This document shows, piece by piece, positions 54,676 through 63,775 of a stretch of DNA of 64,000 bases (position 1 is its first letter; each line of letters starts with the position of its first letter). This DNA is from Rhizobium leucaenae USDA 9039. GTDB taxonomy: Bacteria > Pseudomonadota > Alphaproteobacteria > Rhizobiales > Rhizobiaceae. A program made the position numbers and the translations under genes. A model generated the notes under the pieces. That model was not told where the DNA came from. It did not search any database and saw nothing but the letters and a program-made list of their open reading frames with translations. The stretch is from assembly GCF_000426285.1 (NCBI RefSeq), contig NZ_AUFB01000007.1:62001-126000 (forward strand). Reading direction: 5' to 3'.

Positions 54676-54928
54676 CATCCTCCTGGTTCGAGGCTCCGCC
54701 CTACGGGCTGCGCACCTCACCATGAGGATGGAGCGAGTTACACGCCGGTTCCAAATCCGACGCCGAACCCATGAAGAAGCGGTAATTATACTTGGGCTGC
54801 CCCCGCATTTCCGGCAGTACACTTATGAGGGCAGAGCGAGTTGCGTACCGGCGCCAGATCCGCCCTCATGGTGAGGTGCCTTGCCGCCGGAGCGTCAGCG
54901 CAGGCGACAAGGCCTCGAACCACGAGGG
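54676..54928. repeat. Large inverted intergenic repeat
   Basis: The 430-nt gap after the MarR-GNAT gene contains two related copies in opposite orientation: one at about 54676-54730 (CTGGTTCGAGGC..CACCTCACCATGAGG) and one at about 54861-54928 (CCTCATGGTGAGG..GGCCTCGAACCACGAGG). A short direct repeat, GGAGCGAGTT/AGAGCGAGTT, accompanies them. No gene is present. Similar CTCGAAC/GAGG-bordered repeats are common between alphaproteobacterial genes. Confidence 0.6.
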
Positions 54929-55061
54929 TCGGCCACGGAAACCGACGAGACTCGCTTCACTCGCAAGGCAGGTGGCGATCAATCTTCATTCAAACATCCC
55001 AATTATGTCGCGTCGCAAAATTCCGCTTGATTTGGAAACGATCATTTCCTAAACAAGCAGC

Positions 55062-55679
55062 ATGACAACAGACACACTGGATATTTCCCCGAAGCTTCGC
55101 GGCCGCCCGCGGGAATTTAATAAAGACGCGGCACTCGATCAGGCGCTGCGCGTCTTTTCCGAGCGCGGCTATCATGCCGCTTCGATCAGTGAACTGACCG
55201 AGGCCATGGGGCTGACCGCAGGCAGCGTCTATAAGGCGTTCAAGGATAAGCGCGGCATCTTCCTCGCCGCCTTCGATCGCTACCGGAATGTGCGCTGCAA
55301 GCTCAGGGACGAACGCCTCGCTGCCGCGCCCAACGGCTACGAAAAGCTGCGCGCATTCCTGATCATCTTTGCAGAATCGTCCAGCGGCGAGGTTGGTCGC
55401 CAGGGTTGCCTTGTCGTCGGCAGTGCCACCGAACTCGCTCTTTTTGACGCGGAAGTCGCCAGCCGCGTCGCCTTCGCCTTCGACGTCGACGAGCAGTTGC
55501 TCGTCGATCTGATCAGCCTCGGACAGGAGGACGGCTCGGTATCGGACCGGCTTAATGTGGAAGACACAGCTCGCACGCTGCTCAGCCTGACGAAAGGCAT
55601 GCGCCTGATCGGTAAAACCGGCCGCACCCGAGAACAGATGATCGCCGTCGCCGAGACTGCCCTGACATTACTGAACTGA
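55062..55679 (+). CDS. TetR family transcriptional regulator
   Basis: A 205-residue regulator with the N-terminal helix-turn-helix RGRPREFNKDAALDQALRVF and SISELTEAMGLTAGSVYKAF, and a C-terminal TetR_C_16-like ligand domain including GRQGCLVVGSATEL. The MFS transporter gene follows after 56 nt in the same direction, so it probably represses that exporter. Confidence 0.88.
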   Translation: MTTDTLDISPKLRGRPREFNKDAALDQALRVFSERGYHAASISELTEAMGLTAGSVYKAFKDKRGIFLAAFDRYRNVRCKLRDERLAAAPNGYEKLRAFLIIFAESSSGEVGRQGCLVVGSATELALFDAEVASRVAFAFDVDEQLLVDLISLGQEDGSVSDRLNVEDTARTLLSLTKGMRLIGKTGRTREQMIAVAETALTLLN

Positions 55680-55735
55680 CTTTTTCACACGAATTTTCGG
55701 GGACGCGTTCCCCTGCCCGCATCAAGGATCAAGAT

Positions 55736-56950
55736 ATGTCTGCAACCGCCGCAGCCAGACGGGAGAGCGCTCCGCTCCCCGAAAAGACCATTTCGCCGTT
55801 GATGACTTTCATGTTCGCTGCCGCCTGCGGGCTCGTGGCAGCCAATCTCTATTACGGCCAGCCGCTGGCCGGCCCGATCAGCCAGGCACTCGGCTTCACG
55901 CCGGCAGCGACCGGTCTGATCGTAACGCTGACACAGATCGGCTATGGCCTCGGCCTGCTGCTGATCGTACCGCTCGGTGATCTCCTGGAAAACCGCAGGC
56001 TGGTGTTGACCCTGATCGGCCTTTCAGCCGTGGCGCTGGTCGGCGCCGCCTTTGCTTGGTCGCCGTCACTCTTCCTGCTTGCCTCCCTTTGCATCGGCCT
56101 CGCCTCGGTTGCGGTACAGGTGCTGGTGCCTTTCGCCGCCCATATGGCGCCGGATGCGAGCCGCGGCGCAGTCGTCGGCAATGTCATGAGCGGCCTGCTT
56201 TGCGGCATCATGTTGGCCCGGCCGGCGGCAAGCTTCCTGTCGCAACTCTCCTCCTGGCATGCGGTCTACATCCTCTCAGCCTGCGTCATGATCGCGCTTG
56301 CCGTCATTCTTCGCATCGCCCTGCCGACCCGCGTTCCGCATACCAAGCTGCATTATGGTCAACTGCTCTCTTCAATGGGGCATCTTGCGCTGCATACGCC
56401 GGTGCTACAGCGCCGCGCGCTCTATCAGGCCTGCATGTTCGGAGCTTTCAGCCTGTTCTGGACGACGACGCCGCTGCTGCTGGCAAGCCCGGCCTTCGGC
56501 CTGACACAGAACGGCATTGCCCTCTTCGCGCTGGCGGGTGCTGCGGGCGCGGTCGCTTCGCCAATTGCCGGGCGTGTCGCCGATCGCGGCTGGACGAAGC
56601 TTGCCACGACCTTCGCCCTGGTGCTTGCCATCGTCGCCTTCCTCATTGGCCACGCTTCCGGCAGCGGCTCGCTGCTGGCGCTCGTGACATTGACGCTCTC
56701 CGGCATCCTGCTCGATTTCGGCGTGCAGACCAATCTGGTGCTCGGCCAGCGCGCCATCTTTGCATTGAGCGCCGAACATCGCAGCCGCCTGAACGGCCTC
56801 TACATGGCGACATTCTTTGCCGGCGGCGCGTTCGGCTCCGCGATCGGCGGCTGGGCCTATGCCACCGGAGGCTGGAATCTCGCCTCATGGATCGGCGTCT
56901 GCTTCCCGGTGGTAGCGCTGCTCATCTTCCTGACCGAACGGCAGAAATGA
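55736..56950 (+). CDS. MFS transporter
   Basis: A 404-residue membrane protein with about 12 hydrophobic segments. The A-motif-like GDLLENRRLVLT follows helix 2, and GRVADRGWTKLAT follows helix 8. The YGQPLAGPIS segment near helix 1 is typical of the YnfM/aromatic-efflux-like branch. It is probably an efflux pump for a compound sensed by the adjacent TetR protein. Confidence 0.88.
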   Translation: MSATAAARRESAPLPEKTISPLMTFMFAAACGLVAANLYYGQPLAGPISQALGFTPAATGLIVTLTQIGYGLGLLLIVPLGDLLENRRLVLTLIGLSAVALVGAAFAWSPSLFLLASLCIGLASVAVQVLVPFAAHMAPDASRGAVVGNVMSGLLCGIMLARPAASFLSQLSSWHAVYILSACVMIALAVILRIALPTRVPHTKLHYGQLLSSMGHLALHTPVLQRRALYQACMFGAFSLFWTTTPLLLASPAFGLTQNGIALFALAGAAGAVASPIAGRVADRGWTKLATTFALVLAIVAFLIGHASGSGSLLALVTLTLSGILLDFGVQTNLVLGQRAIFALSAEHRSRLNGLYMATFFAGGAFGSAIGGWAYATGGWNLASWIGVCFPVVALLIFLTERQK

Positions 56951-58198
56951 TCAAGACGGCTGCGGAACGACACTCCGCAGCCAGTCGCATTCACTGAGGC
57001 CGGCCGAGGCAAAGGGATCGATCAAGGTGCCGGAGACAATCGAGGCCAATATCTGCGGCCCCGGCGGAACCTTGGCGATTGTGGCAACCAGTCGATCCCG
57101 GATCCAGGCCAGTGCTGTCGAATTCGACTGGTAGAACGGCGTAAACACCAGCGATAGCAACTGAAAAAGCCGCACATGCATCCGCCGCGCGTTGGCATAG
57201 TCGGCAAGCGCTGCACCGATATCCTCGTTACCCGCCAACGCGTGCGCAAGCGCCGCCACATCCAGCAGCGCCATATTGGCGCCCTGCCCGAGTTGCGGGC
57301 TCGTCGAATGTGCGGAGTCGCCGACGAAGACTGTACGACCACTATAAGGCATGGCCGCGGTTCGATGGGTGTAGCGCGCCAGCGTCAACTGATCCCAATC
57401 GATAATCTGATCGAGCAACGGTTGGCATTCCGGCCAGTAGCCGCGGACCGCCGATTTCCAGCGATCGAGCCCCTGCCTGCGCACCTCATCGGCATCAGCG
57501 ATCTTTAAGCTCCAGAACAACGCCGCCTGCTTGGGCAGGTCCGGCTTCCGCTGTCCAATCGGCAACACGCCGATCATCACTTTCGCCTGGTCGTAGCGTT
57601 GCGTCAGCGCCCTCTCATCCACCAATCCATCCGGACAATTCAGCGTCGCCCAGAAGGCACCATAGGCAAGATTGCGCGTCTGCGGTGCAACCGGAGAAGC
57701 GGCGATCAATTCAGAACGCGCGCCACTCGCGTCGACGACAAGATCATACGGTCCCAGCCGCTCCCCGCCCTCGATGGTGAGATAGGTCTGGCTGCCCTCT
57801 TCCAGCGCGCCAGTTACCCGCCGTCCGGTGAAGACAATGTGTCGCCGCGCGGAGACTTCGTCGTAGAGCGTATCGAACAGCGCGGCGCGATGAACAGCCA
57901 GCCCATAGCGCCCGCCGGCCAGCCTGTCATAACGCACGTCAAGAACGATGCGGCCGCGCTTAGTCTCGGTGCCGAACAGCCGGTCGATGCGATTACCGGC
58001 GGCGTGAATGGCGGGACCGAGCCCGAGCGATTCCAGCACGGTCAGGCCGGTCGGTTGCAGCATTAGCGCGGATCCGACCGGCGCCGGATTATCGAACCGC
58101 TCGATAATCTCCGTCGTATGGCCGGCGCGCGAGAGGAACAAGGCAGCAGCAAGTCCCGCAGGTCCGGCGCCGACGATCGCAATTTTCAGGGATTTCAC
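56951..58198 (-). CDS. FAD-dependent monooxygenase (PHBH-like)
   Basis: A 415-residue flavoprotein with the FAD motif IVGAGPAGLAAALFLSRAGH at residues 8-27, a DG-type motif around LVVDASGARSELIA and the ribityl-binding VFVGDSAHSTSPQLGQGANM. It belongs to the single-component aromatic hydroxylase group. The C-terminal extension is short. It ends just past the convergent MFS gene and starts 9 nt after the HxlR stop, so it is in one operon with HxlR. Confidence 0.88.
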   Translation of the reverse strand: MKSLKIAIVGAGPAGLAAALFLSRAGHTTEIIERFDNPAPVGSALMLQPTGLTVLESLGLGPAIHAAGNRIDRLFGTETKRGRIVLDVRYDRLAGGRYGLAVHRAALFDTLYDEVSARRHIVFTGRRVTGALEEGSQTYLTIEGGERLGPYDLVVDASGARSELIAASPVAPQTRNLAYGAFWATLNCPDGLVDERALTQRYDQAKVMIGVLPIGQRKPDLPKQAALFWSLKIADADEVRRQGLDRWKSAVRGYWPECQPLLDQIIDWDQLTLARYTHRTAAMPYSGRTVFVGDSAHSTSPQLGQGANMALLDVAALAHALAGNEDIGAALADYANARRMHVRLFQLLSLVFTPFYQSNSTALAWIRDRLVATIAKVPPGPQILASIVSGTLIDPFASAGLSECDWLRSVVPQPS

Positions 58199-58207
58199 CG
58201 GATGCGC

Positions 58208-58624
58208 TCAGTCTTGCAATTGATCGAAACGGACGCGCGCGGCACGTACGGCATCGTGGTTGGCCTCAGCCCAGTTCAAGAGCTGCGCCAAAGGTACATA
58301 GAGCGAATAGCCCAGATCAGTCATGCGATATTCGACACTCGGCGGTTTTGTCGGAAACACCTCGCGGCCAATATAACCGTCGCGCTGGAGGTCCCGCAGC
58401 GTCTGGGTCAGCATGCGCTGAGAAATATCGGGCACCATGCGCCGCAGCTCACCAAAACGATAAGGCCGCTGCGCCAGGGCTTCCAGCAGCAACACCGACC
58501 ACTTGCCGCCAATCTGCGAGATCAGATCCCGCACCGGGCAATTCGTAAAATCGAGTTTGCTGACATCGAAGACACGCAACGGATCCTCTGTGCTGCGTAA
58601 GTTGACGACAGTGCTGGCGCTCAT
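58208..58624 (-). CDS. HxlR family transcriptional regulator
   Basis: A 138-residue winged-helix protein with the family signature CPVRDLISQIGGKWSVLLLE, RFGELRRMVPDISQRMLTQT and a C-terminal REVFPTKPPSVEYRMTDLG. It diverges from the QorB-like gene, the arrangement known from ytfH/qorB in enterobacteria, and is co-directional with the monooxygenase gene. Redox or electrophile sensing through Cys29 is plausible but not shown. Confidence 0.88.
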   Translation of the reverse strand: MSASTVVNLRSTEDPLRVFDVSKLDFTNCPVRDLISQIGGKWSVLLLEALAQRPYRFGELRRMVPDISQRMLTQTLRDLQRDGYIGREVFPTKPPSVEYRMTDLGYSLYVPLAQLLNWAEANHDAVRAARVRFDQLQD

Positions 58625-58767
58625 GTCGGGTTGGTTCCCTTTTGGTAACGTAGGAACGAAAAACTGCCTCCTTTACAGGCCAAAGTCAATTCCTATTCTA
58701 GTGCTAGTCTCTTTTTGAGAGCAAGAAAACCCCTGCAAGTCCGCGGCGGTCAAACAAGGAAAAACAT

Positions 58768-59655
58768 ATGAGCAGCACTCTTCTCGTCACCGGCGCCGCG
58801 GGTCAGCTTGGTCAACGCGTCATTCACCACCTGCTGGAGACATACAAGGTCGCCCCGGGCCGCATCATTGCCGCCACACGCAGCCCGGAGAAGCTTGCCG
58901 ACCTCGCCGCCAAGGGCGTCGTCGCCCGCAAGGCCGATTTCGATGATGCCGCCAGCCTGTCCACCGCGTTTGCCGGGGTCGATCGCCTGCTGATCATCAG
59001 CACCGACTCTCTCGCCGTTCCCGGTCAGCGCCTAAAGCAGCACACTGCCGCCGTCGAGGCCGCGAAGTCCGCTGGCGTCAAGCATATTCTCTACACCTCC
59101 ATGCCGGCCCCGGAAGGTTCGCTCGTTAGCTTCGCACCCGACCATCTCGGCACCGAAAACGCCATCAAGGCAAGCGGCATCGGCCATACGATCCTGCGGG
59201 ACGCCTGGTACTTCGACAATTACCTGATGGGTCTGCCGCACAGTCTCGAAGTCGGCAAGTGGTACACCGCGACCGCCGGCGGCCGCGTCAGCAATATCAG
59301 CCGCGAAGACTGCGCACTGGCCATTGCTGCCGCTTTGGCTTCCGACACGCCGGAAAATGCCACCTATACGCTGACGGGTTCGACCGCCGTCACCATCGAG
59401 GACGTCGCGAGCGTTGTCAGCAAGATCACCGGCCGTCCGCTGGAAGTCGTGCAGGTCAATGATGAACAGCTCGCCGCTGGCCTCACCGGCGCCGGCCTGC
59501 CGAAATTCGTCGTCGACATGCTGGTCTCCTTCGACGCCAACATCCGCGCCGGCAATTTCAATATCCTCACGAATGACTTCAACAAGCTGACCGGCAAGGA
59601 GCCGCAGACGCTACGCAGCTTCGTCGAGGAACACAAGGCCGCGTTGGTAGGCTGA
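58768..59655 (+). CDS. NAD(P)-binding oxidoreductase, QorB-like (NmrA family)
   Basis: A 295-residue short-chain-dehydrogenase-like protein with TGAAGQLGQRVIHHLLE at the N-terminus and KHILYTSMPAPEGS in the centre, the pattern of the QorB quinone-reductase-like/NmrA branch. It lacks the classical YxxxK catalytic pair. It diverges from the HxlR gene and is likely part of the same quinone or electrophile response as the monooxygenase. Confidence 0.87.
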   Translation: MSSTLLVTGAAGQLGQRVIHHLLETYKVAPGRIIAATRSPEKLADLAAKGVVARKADFDDAASLSTAFAGVDRLLIISTDSLAVPGQRLKQHTAAVEAAKSAGVKHILYTSMPAPEGSLVSFAPDHLGTENAIKASGIGHTILRDAWYFDNYLMGLPHSLEVGKWYTATAGGRVSNISREDCALAIAAALASDTPENATYTLTGSTAVTIEDVASVVSKITGRPLEVVQVNDEQLAAGLTGAGLPKFVVDMLVSFDANIRAGNFNILTNDFNKLTGKEPQTLRSFVEEHKAALVG

Positions 59656-59745
59656 GTTTATGGGATGGTCAGGCGAGATTATCTTTGCCGCATCCTCGTG
59701 TCTCGCCCCAAACACAGCCCGTCCTGGCCAATTGTTTGCTCCGTC

Positions 59746-59772
59746 CCTTCTCCCCGCAATGCGGGGAGAAGG
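59746..59772. repeat. RIME-like hairpin, solo copy
   Basis: CCTTCTCCCCGC and GCGGGGAGAAGG form a perfect 12-bp stem with a 3-nt loop, between the convergent QorB-like and pdxJ genes. The arms match the hairpin at 43025-43049, so it belongs to the same rhizobial repeat family. Confidence 0.65.
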
Positions 59773-59842
59773 CCAAGATGAGGGGCCAGGCACTACAGCG
59801 CGCCAACGGCGTCCTTGTCTGCCCAGCCTCAGATCCCGCTGC

Positions 59843-60595
59843 TCAAACCGCCTGCCCGCAAGCTCGGCAAAACCGTCGAACCGTCTCCGCCATGCCATAT
59901 TCCAGCGCATCGGCAGTCAGCCCGTGCCCAATGGAAGCTTCGGCGAGCTCCGGGATGCGCTTCAGGAGCGCCGGCAAGTTCGCGACCGTCAGATCGTGGC
60001 CGGCATTAACGGCAAGGCCGTTGGCAAATGCCGCATCCGCAGTCTTGCCGAGACCCTCGAGAATGACGGCAGCCCGTTCCGGTGCTTCATAGCAGCCGCC
60101 ATAGGGGCCGGTGTAAAGCTCGATGCGGTCGGCACCAACGTCCCTAGCGATCTTCACGGCCTCGGCATCGCCATCCCCATCCGCAAACAGCGACACACGG
60201 CAGCCGATCTTCTTGTATCTGGCGACGACCTCAGCCAACAGATCGCGATTTTTACGGAAGTCCCAACCGTGGTCGGACGTCGCCTGCGAGGGATCGTCGG
60301 GCACCAGCGTCACCTGCTCCGGCTCCACGGATGCGCAGAGATCGAAAAACTCGTCGGTCGGATAGCCTTCGATGTTGAACTCTGCCTCCGGAAATTCGTC
60401 GTCGATCAATGCGCGTATATCGGGCAGATCGGAGAAGCGAATGTGCCGCTGATCGGGCCGCGGATGCACAGTCAGGCCACTGGCACCGGCGGCAAGCGCG
60501 ATTCGGCCGAGCCCCGTGACGCTCGGCCAGGGAAGATCGCGCCGGTTACGCAACATGGCGATAGCGTTGAGGTTCACGGAGAGCTTGGCGGGCAT
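59843..60595 (-). CDS. pdxJ: Pyridoxine 5'-phosphate synthase
   Basis: A 250-residue TIM-barrel enzyme that condenses 1-deoxy-xylulose 5-phosphate with 3-amino-2-oxopropyl phosphate in vitamin B6 synthesis. The conserved [12 protein letters not shown], His44 in [13 protein letters not shown], Glu76 in FNIEGYPT and VNAGHDLT are all present. Length is normal. It is a single gene. Confidence 0.95.
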   Translation of the reverse strand: MPAKLSVNLNAIAMLRNRRDLPWPSVTGLGRIALAAGASGLTVHPRPDQRHIRFSDLPDIRALIDDEFPEAEFNIEGYPTDEFFDLCASVEPEQVTLVPDDPSQATSDHGWDFRKNRDLLAEVVARYKKIGCRVSLFADGDGDAEAVKIARDVGADRIELYTGPYGGCYEAPERAAVILEGLGKTADAAFANGLAVNAGHDLTVANLPALLKRIPELAEASIGHGLTADALEYGMAETVRRFCRACGQAV

Positions 60596-61018
60596 GATCG
60601 AAATCCATGATTTTTAAAGAGGATAATACATCCGTTTTATGCGATTGCACGCCGCAAGACCAACGAGATTCGAATATCGACTCATGCAAAAGATTGATGG
60701 TCTTCCGCTCTTTTGCCGTCTCGTCCGTCCGACGATACCCCCTTCGGGCAACTTATAATTTCGGCGAAACCCGATAGCGTCGTTGTATCGGGCGCCTGAT
60801 TTTGATTCGTCCGGGAATGAGAGGGCCCAAAGTTCGCCCACGGTAAATTTGTCCTTATGAAACAAGAATTTTCATCGGCGACATCTGCGTTTGTTAGTCG
60901 CGTCATTGTAAAAGCGAGTTGGGCGTAGCTTCGGCCTCCTCCGTCAGACAACAGAATAGGCACCAGATCGTGGCGTGGGGCGCCGCGACAAAAAGGGGAT
61001 GGAAATATGGAGGGACTT
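60596..61018. other. Intergenic region between pdxJ and the MerR gene
   Basis: A 423-nt divergent region. An open frame on the minus strand (60614-60865) shows no family sequence and no good start, so it is not called. The last 60 nt before the MerR gene are A/G-rich and hold its ribosome site. Nothing else was recognised. Confidence 0.4.
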
Positions 61019-61522
61019 ATGTCTGACGGTTCTGACGGTTCCAAACGTCCGTTTGCGACCGCCAATCTTGTTTCGCGGGCGCGCGCCAAGTACCGGTTCC
61101 TGCCCGAGACAGCACTTCCTTCTGACCTGCCGGAGGGGTCGGTTGCCATCGCGGACATGGCCAGCGCTTTCGGCGTGACGCACAGGACGCTGCACTTCTA
61201 CGAGGAAAAGAGGCTGATCTCGGCCGATCGCCACGGGTTGATGCGAATCTACGGCACTGACGATGTGCTGCGCATGGCCGTCATCACCGTCTGCCGGGAA
61301 GCCGGCATGTCGATCGCCGTCATTCAGGAGGTCATGGAAAAGCTTGACGAGGCGGAAACGCCGGATGAAGCCGAGGCCATCTTCCGCGCGGCCCTCAACC
61401 TCCGCAAGCGCGAACTGATCGTTGAGATGTCCCAATTGAATCGGCAGATGCAGAAAGTTGCCGATCTCCTTGATTATGATGGCGCCGCGGAGCTCCCTCA
61501 TTCTCATGGCGGGGACATCTGA
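61019..61522 (+). CDS. MerR family transcriptional regulator
   Basis: A 167-residue protein. GGAGGGACTT precedes the ATG at 61019. The helix-turn-helix and wing (VAIADMASAFGVTHRTLHFY, EEKRLISADRHGLMRIYG) start about residue 43, after a polar N-terminal extension of about 40 residues that is unusual in the family. The C-terminus is a coiled-coil (KRELIVEMSQLNRQMQKVAD) ending in a His-rich tail HSHGGD. The target is unknown. Confidence 0.87.
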   Translation: MSDGSDGSKRPFATANLVSRARAKYRFLPETALPSDLPEGSVAIADMASAFGVTHRTLHFYEEKRLISADRHGLMRIYGTDDVLRMAVITVCREAGMSIAVIQEVMEKLDEAETPDEAEAIFRAALNLRKRELIVEMSQLNRQMQKVADLLDYDGAAELPHSHGGDI

Positions 61523-61579
61523 TCTCTTGCGTCTGGCGCAAAGGCCACTCCATCTAATCACGATGTGAGCAAGCAAGCT

Positions 61580-62707
61580 TCACCGGACAATCGTCAGGGT
61601 CTCGGCGGCGCGCGTGATCGCCGTATAGAGCCAACGCTCGCGCGTATCGCGAAACGCCCAGCTTTCATCGAACAACACCACATTGTTCCACTGCGAACCC
61701 TGCGCCTTATGCACGGTAAGCGCATAGCCGTAATCGAATTCATCGTAGCGCTTGCGGGTCGACCAGGGGATTTCGCCTTCGACATCCTCGAAGGCCTGCT
61801 TCAGCAGCTTGATCTTCGCCGCCCCCCGATCCATGTCGTCATCCTCCGGCCGCACGAGCAGATTGATGCCGGGCTTCGTGGTTTCCCTGGACGAGGTCAT
61901 TACCTGCCAGAGTGAACCGTTGAGCAGGGCCTTGGCGGGGTCGTTGCGCAGGCAGACCAGCTTGTCGCCGGATTGCGGATATTCGGCCGTAAAACCCTTG
62001 AGCTCGCGCAGTCGCTGATTGTACCGCCGGCGCGTGCGGTTTGTGCCCACCAAGACTTGATCCGCCTCAAGTACCAACGGCTGCGTCACCTCGTTCTTCG
62101 AAATCACTTTCGCCGTGCCGTAGTCGCCGTGCATGATCTCCTTGCCCTCGCGCACGTGCATGGCAAGTTGAATGATCGGATTGTCGCGGGCCTGACGATG
62201 AATGTCCGTCAGCAGATAGTCCGGCTCGTCATTGGTAAAGAAACCGCCGCCCGAGACCGGCGGCAATTGACCGGGATCGCCGAGCACGAGAATCGGCGTG
62301 CCGAAACTCATCAGGTCCTTGCCGAGCGCTTCGTCCACCATCGAACATTCGTCGACGATAATCAGCGCTGCCTTGGCGACGGGGCTCTGCCGGTTGATCG
62401 TGAACATCGGGGCGATCGACGTCTTGCCGGTCTCTTCGTCCTCGACGGCCTCCTCGCCGCGCGGTCGATAGATCAGCGAATGGATGGTCTTGGCGTTGCT
62501 GGCACCGCGCGAGCGCAATACCTGCGCCGCCTTGCCGGTGAAGGCCGCAAACAGCACGTCACCATCGACATGCTCGGCAAAATGCCGCGCAAGCGTTGTC
62601 TTGCCCGTGCCGGCATAGCCGAACAGGCGAAACAGCGGCGAGCGCCGTTCCTTCAGCCATTTGGCAACGGCCTTGAGCGCTTCGTCTTGTTGTGGCGCAA
62701 ATTGCAT
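61580..62707 (-). CDS. RecD-like DNA helicase (AAA, UvrD_C_2)
   Basis: A 375-residue superfamily 1 helicase. Walker A GYAGTGKTT is at 30-38, Walker B IIVDECSMVD at 116-125, a GDPGQLPP motif III follows, and the C-terminal UvrD_C_2 segment has YGYALTVHKAQGSQW and TAITRAAETLTIV. It is shorter than RecD2, lacking the N-terminal extension. It may work in DNA repair or recombination. A single gene. Confidence 0.9.
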   Translation of the reverse strand: MQFAPQQDEALKAVAKWLKERRSPLFRLFGYAGTGKTTLARHFAEHVDGDVLFAAFTGKAAQVLRSRGASNAKTIHSLIYRPRGEEAVEDEETGKTSIAPMFTINRQSPVAKAALIIVDECSMVDEALGKDLMSFGTPILVLGDPGQLPPVSGGGFFTNDEPDYLLTDIHRQARDNPIIQLAMHVREGKEIMHGDYGTAKVISKNEVTQPLVLEADQVLVGTNRTRRRYNQRLRELKGFTAEYPQSGDKLVCLRNDPAKALLNGSLWQVMTSSRETTKPGINLLVRPEDDDMDRGAAKIKLLKQAFEDVEGEIPWSTRKRYDEFDYGYALTVHKAQGSQWNNVVLFDESWAFRDTRERWLYTAITRAAETLTIVR

Positions 62708-62856
62708 GGGCCGACTTGGCAGGATTCGGCCGGCAGAAGCAAGCAGTAAAAAACCCAGAATTGTTGGGAATAAAATCGTAGCAATTCGTGTCTCATGTCC
62801 GGCAACGCAAAACGTGGGGCCTGGACCATGGGTCTACCATTCCGAGGAGAAACATC

Positions 62857-63237
62857 ATGAAAGCCGCGAAATTCTTGCCGATCCTGATCATGGCATCGGC
62901 CGCAGCGACGTCGGTCTTTGCCGCTGCCCCGGTAAAAACCGCCGAAAGCGCCAAGGGCAAGGTTCTCACAGGCGAAAACGGCATGACGCTCTATACCTTC
63001 AAGAACGACAAGAAGGGAGCCTCCAACTGTAACGATGATTGCGCGAAGGCGTGGCCGCCGCTGATGGCCGATGGCAAAGCCAAGGCAGAAGGCGCATATT
63101 CGATCATCACCCGCAAGGACGGGAAGAAGCAATGGGCGAAGGACGGCATGCCGCTCTATTACTTTGTCAAGGATACCAAGGCTGGTGATGTTGCCGGCGA
63201 TGGCTTCAAGGGTGTGTGGGATGTCGCACGGCCGTAA
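62857..63237 (+). CDS. Secreted COG4315 repeat protein (Lipoprotein_15-like)
   Basis: A 126-residue exported protein. The start at 62857 has GAGGAG upstream and gives a signal peptide of about 22 residues. Two related repeats follow: GMTLYTFKNDKKGASNC at 42-58, with Cys58 and Cys62, and GMPLYYFVKDTKAGD at 97-111. The family is periplasmic with unknown function. The stop overlaps the sigma-factor start by 17 nt. Confidence 0.88.
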   Translation: MKAAKFLPILIMASAAATSVFAAAPVKTAESAKGKVLTGENGMTLYTFKNDKKGASNCNDDCAKAWPPLMADGKAKAEGAYSIITRKDGKKQWAKDGMPLYYFVKDTKAGDVAGDGFKGVWDVARP

Positions 63238-63775
63238 TCGGACCGGCGAGGACGCGGGGGGAACCTCCCCCGCGTCCGATAGTTTCGAGGCGGAGGTGCT
63301 GGCGCTCCTCCCTTCGTTAAGACGCTATTCGCGCAGCCTCACCCGCTCCGACGCCGACGGCGAAGATCTTCTTCAGGATTGCGTCGAAAAGGTGCTGGCA
63401 CGGCGCAGCCAGTGGCGCGGACTGAACCTGCGTGGCTGGGTGCTCACCATCATGACCAATCTCTACCGCAACGGCCTGCGCCAGCAAGGTCGCCGCCGCT
63501 TCGTCGATCTTGACGACAGTACCGATTTGCCGGCCGCTGAGACGGATGGCGATCCTTTGGAACGCTCGCGATTGGAAGCGGCGCTGAACAGCCTCGGGGA
63601 GGATTATCGCGCCGTGCTGATGCTGGTCGTGGTCGAAGGCTACAGCTATCAGGACGTCGCCACCACGCTGGATATTCCGATTGGCACCGTCATGTCGCGC
63701 CTGTCGCGAGCACGCCGGAAAATGAACGATCTGATGAATGCCGAGAATGTCATTACGCTTCGGAGACCGAAATGA
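63221..63775 (+). CDS. ECF-type RNA polymerase sigma factor
   Basis: A 184-residue sigma factor. Region 2 (DADGEDLLQDCVEKVLARRS, LRGWVLTIMTNLYRN) spans about 24-90 and region 4 (EDYRAVLMLVVVEGYSYQDV, IPIGTVMSRLSRARRKM) about 126-168. The start at 63221 lies inside the 3' end of the COG4315 gene. An anti-sigma gene follows with a 4-nt overlap, so the three genes form one operon. Confidence 0.9.
   Translation: MSHGRNRTGEDAGGTSPASDSFEAEVLALLPSLRRYSRSLTRSDADGEDLLQDCVEKVLARRSQWRGLNLRGWVLTIMTNLYRNGLRQQGRRRFVDLDDSTDLPAAETDGDPLERSRLEAALNSLGEDYRAVLMLVVVEGYSYQDVATTLDIPIGTVMSRLSRARRKMNDLMNAENVITLRRPK

Noticed and set aside
60614..60865. 83-codon minus-strand frame upstream of pdxJ
   Set aside because: No start signal or family feature; treated as part of the intergenic region.
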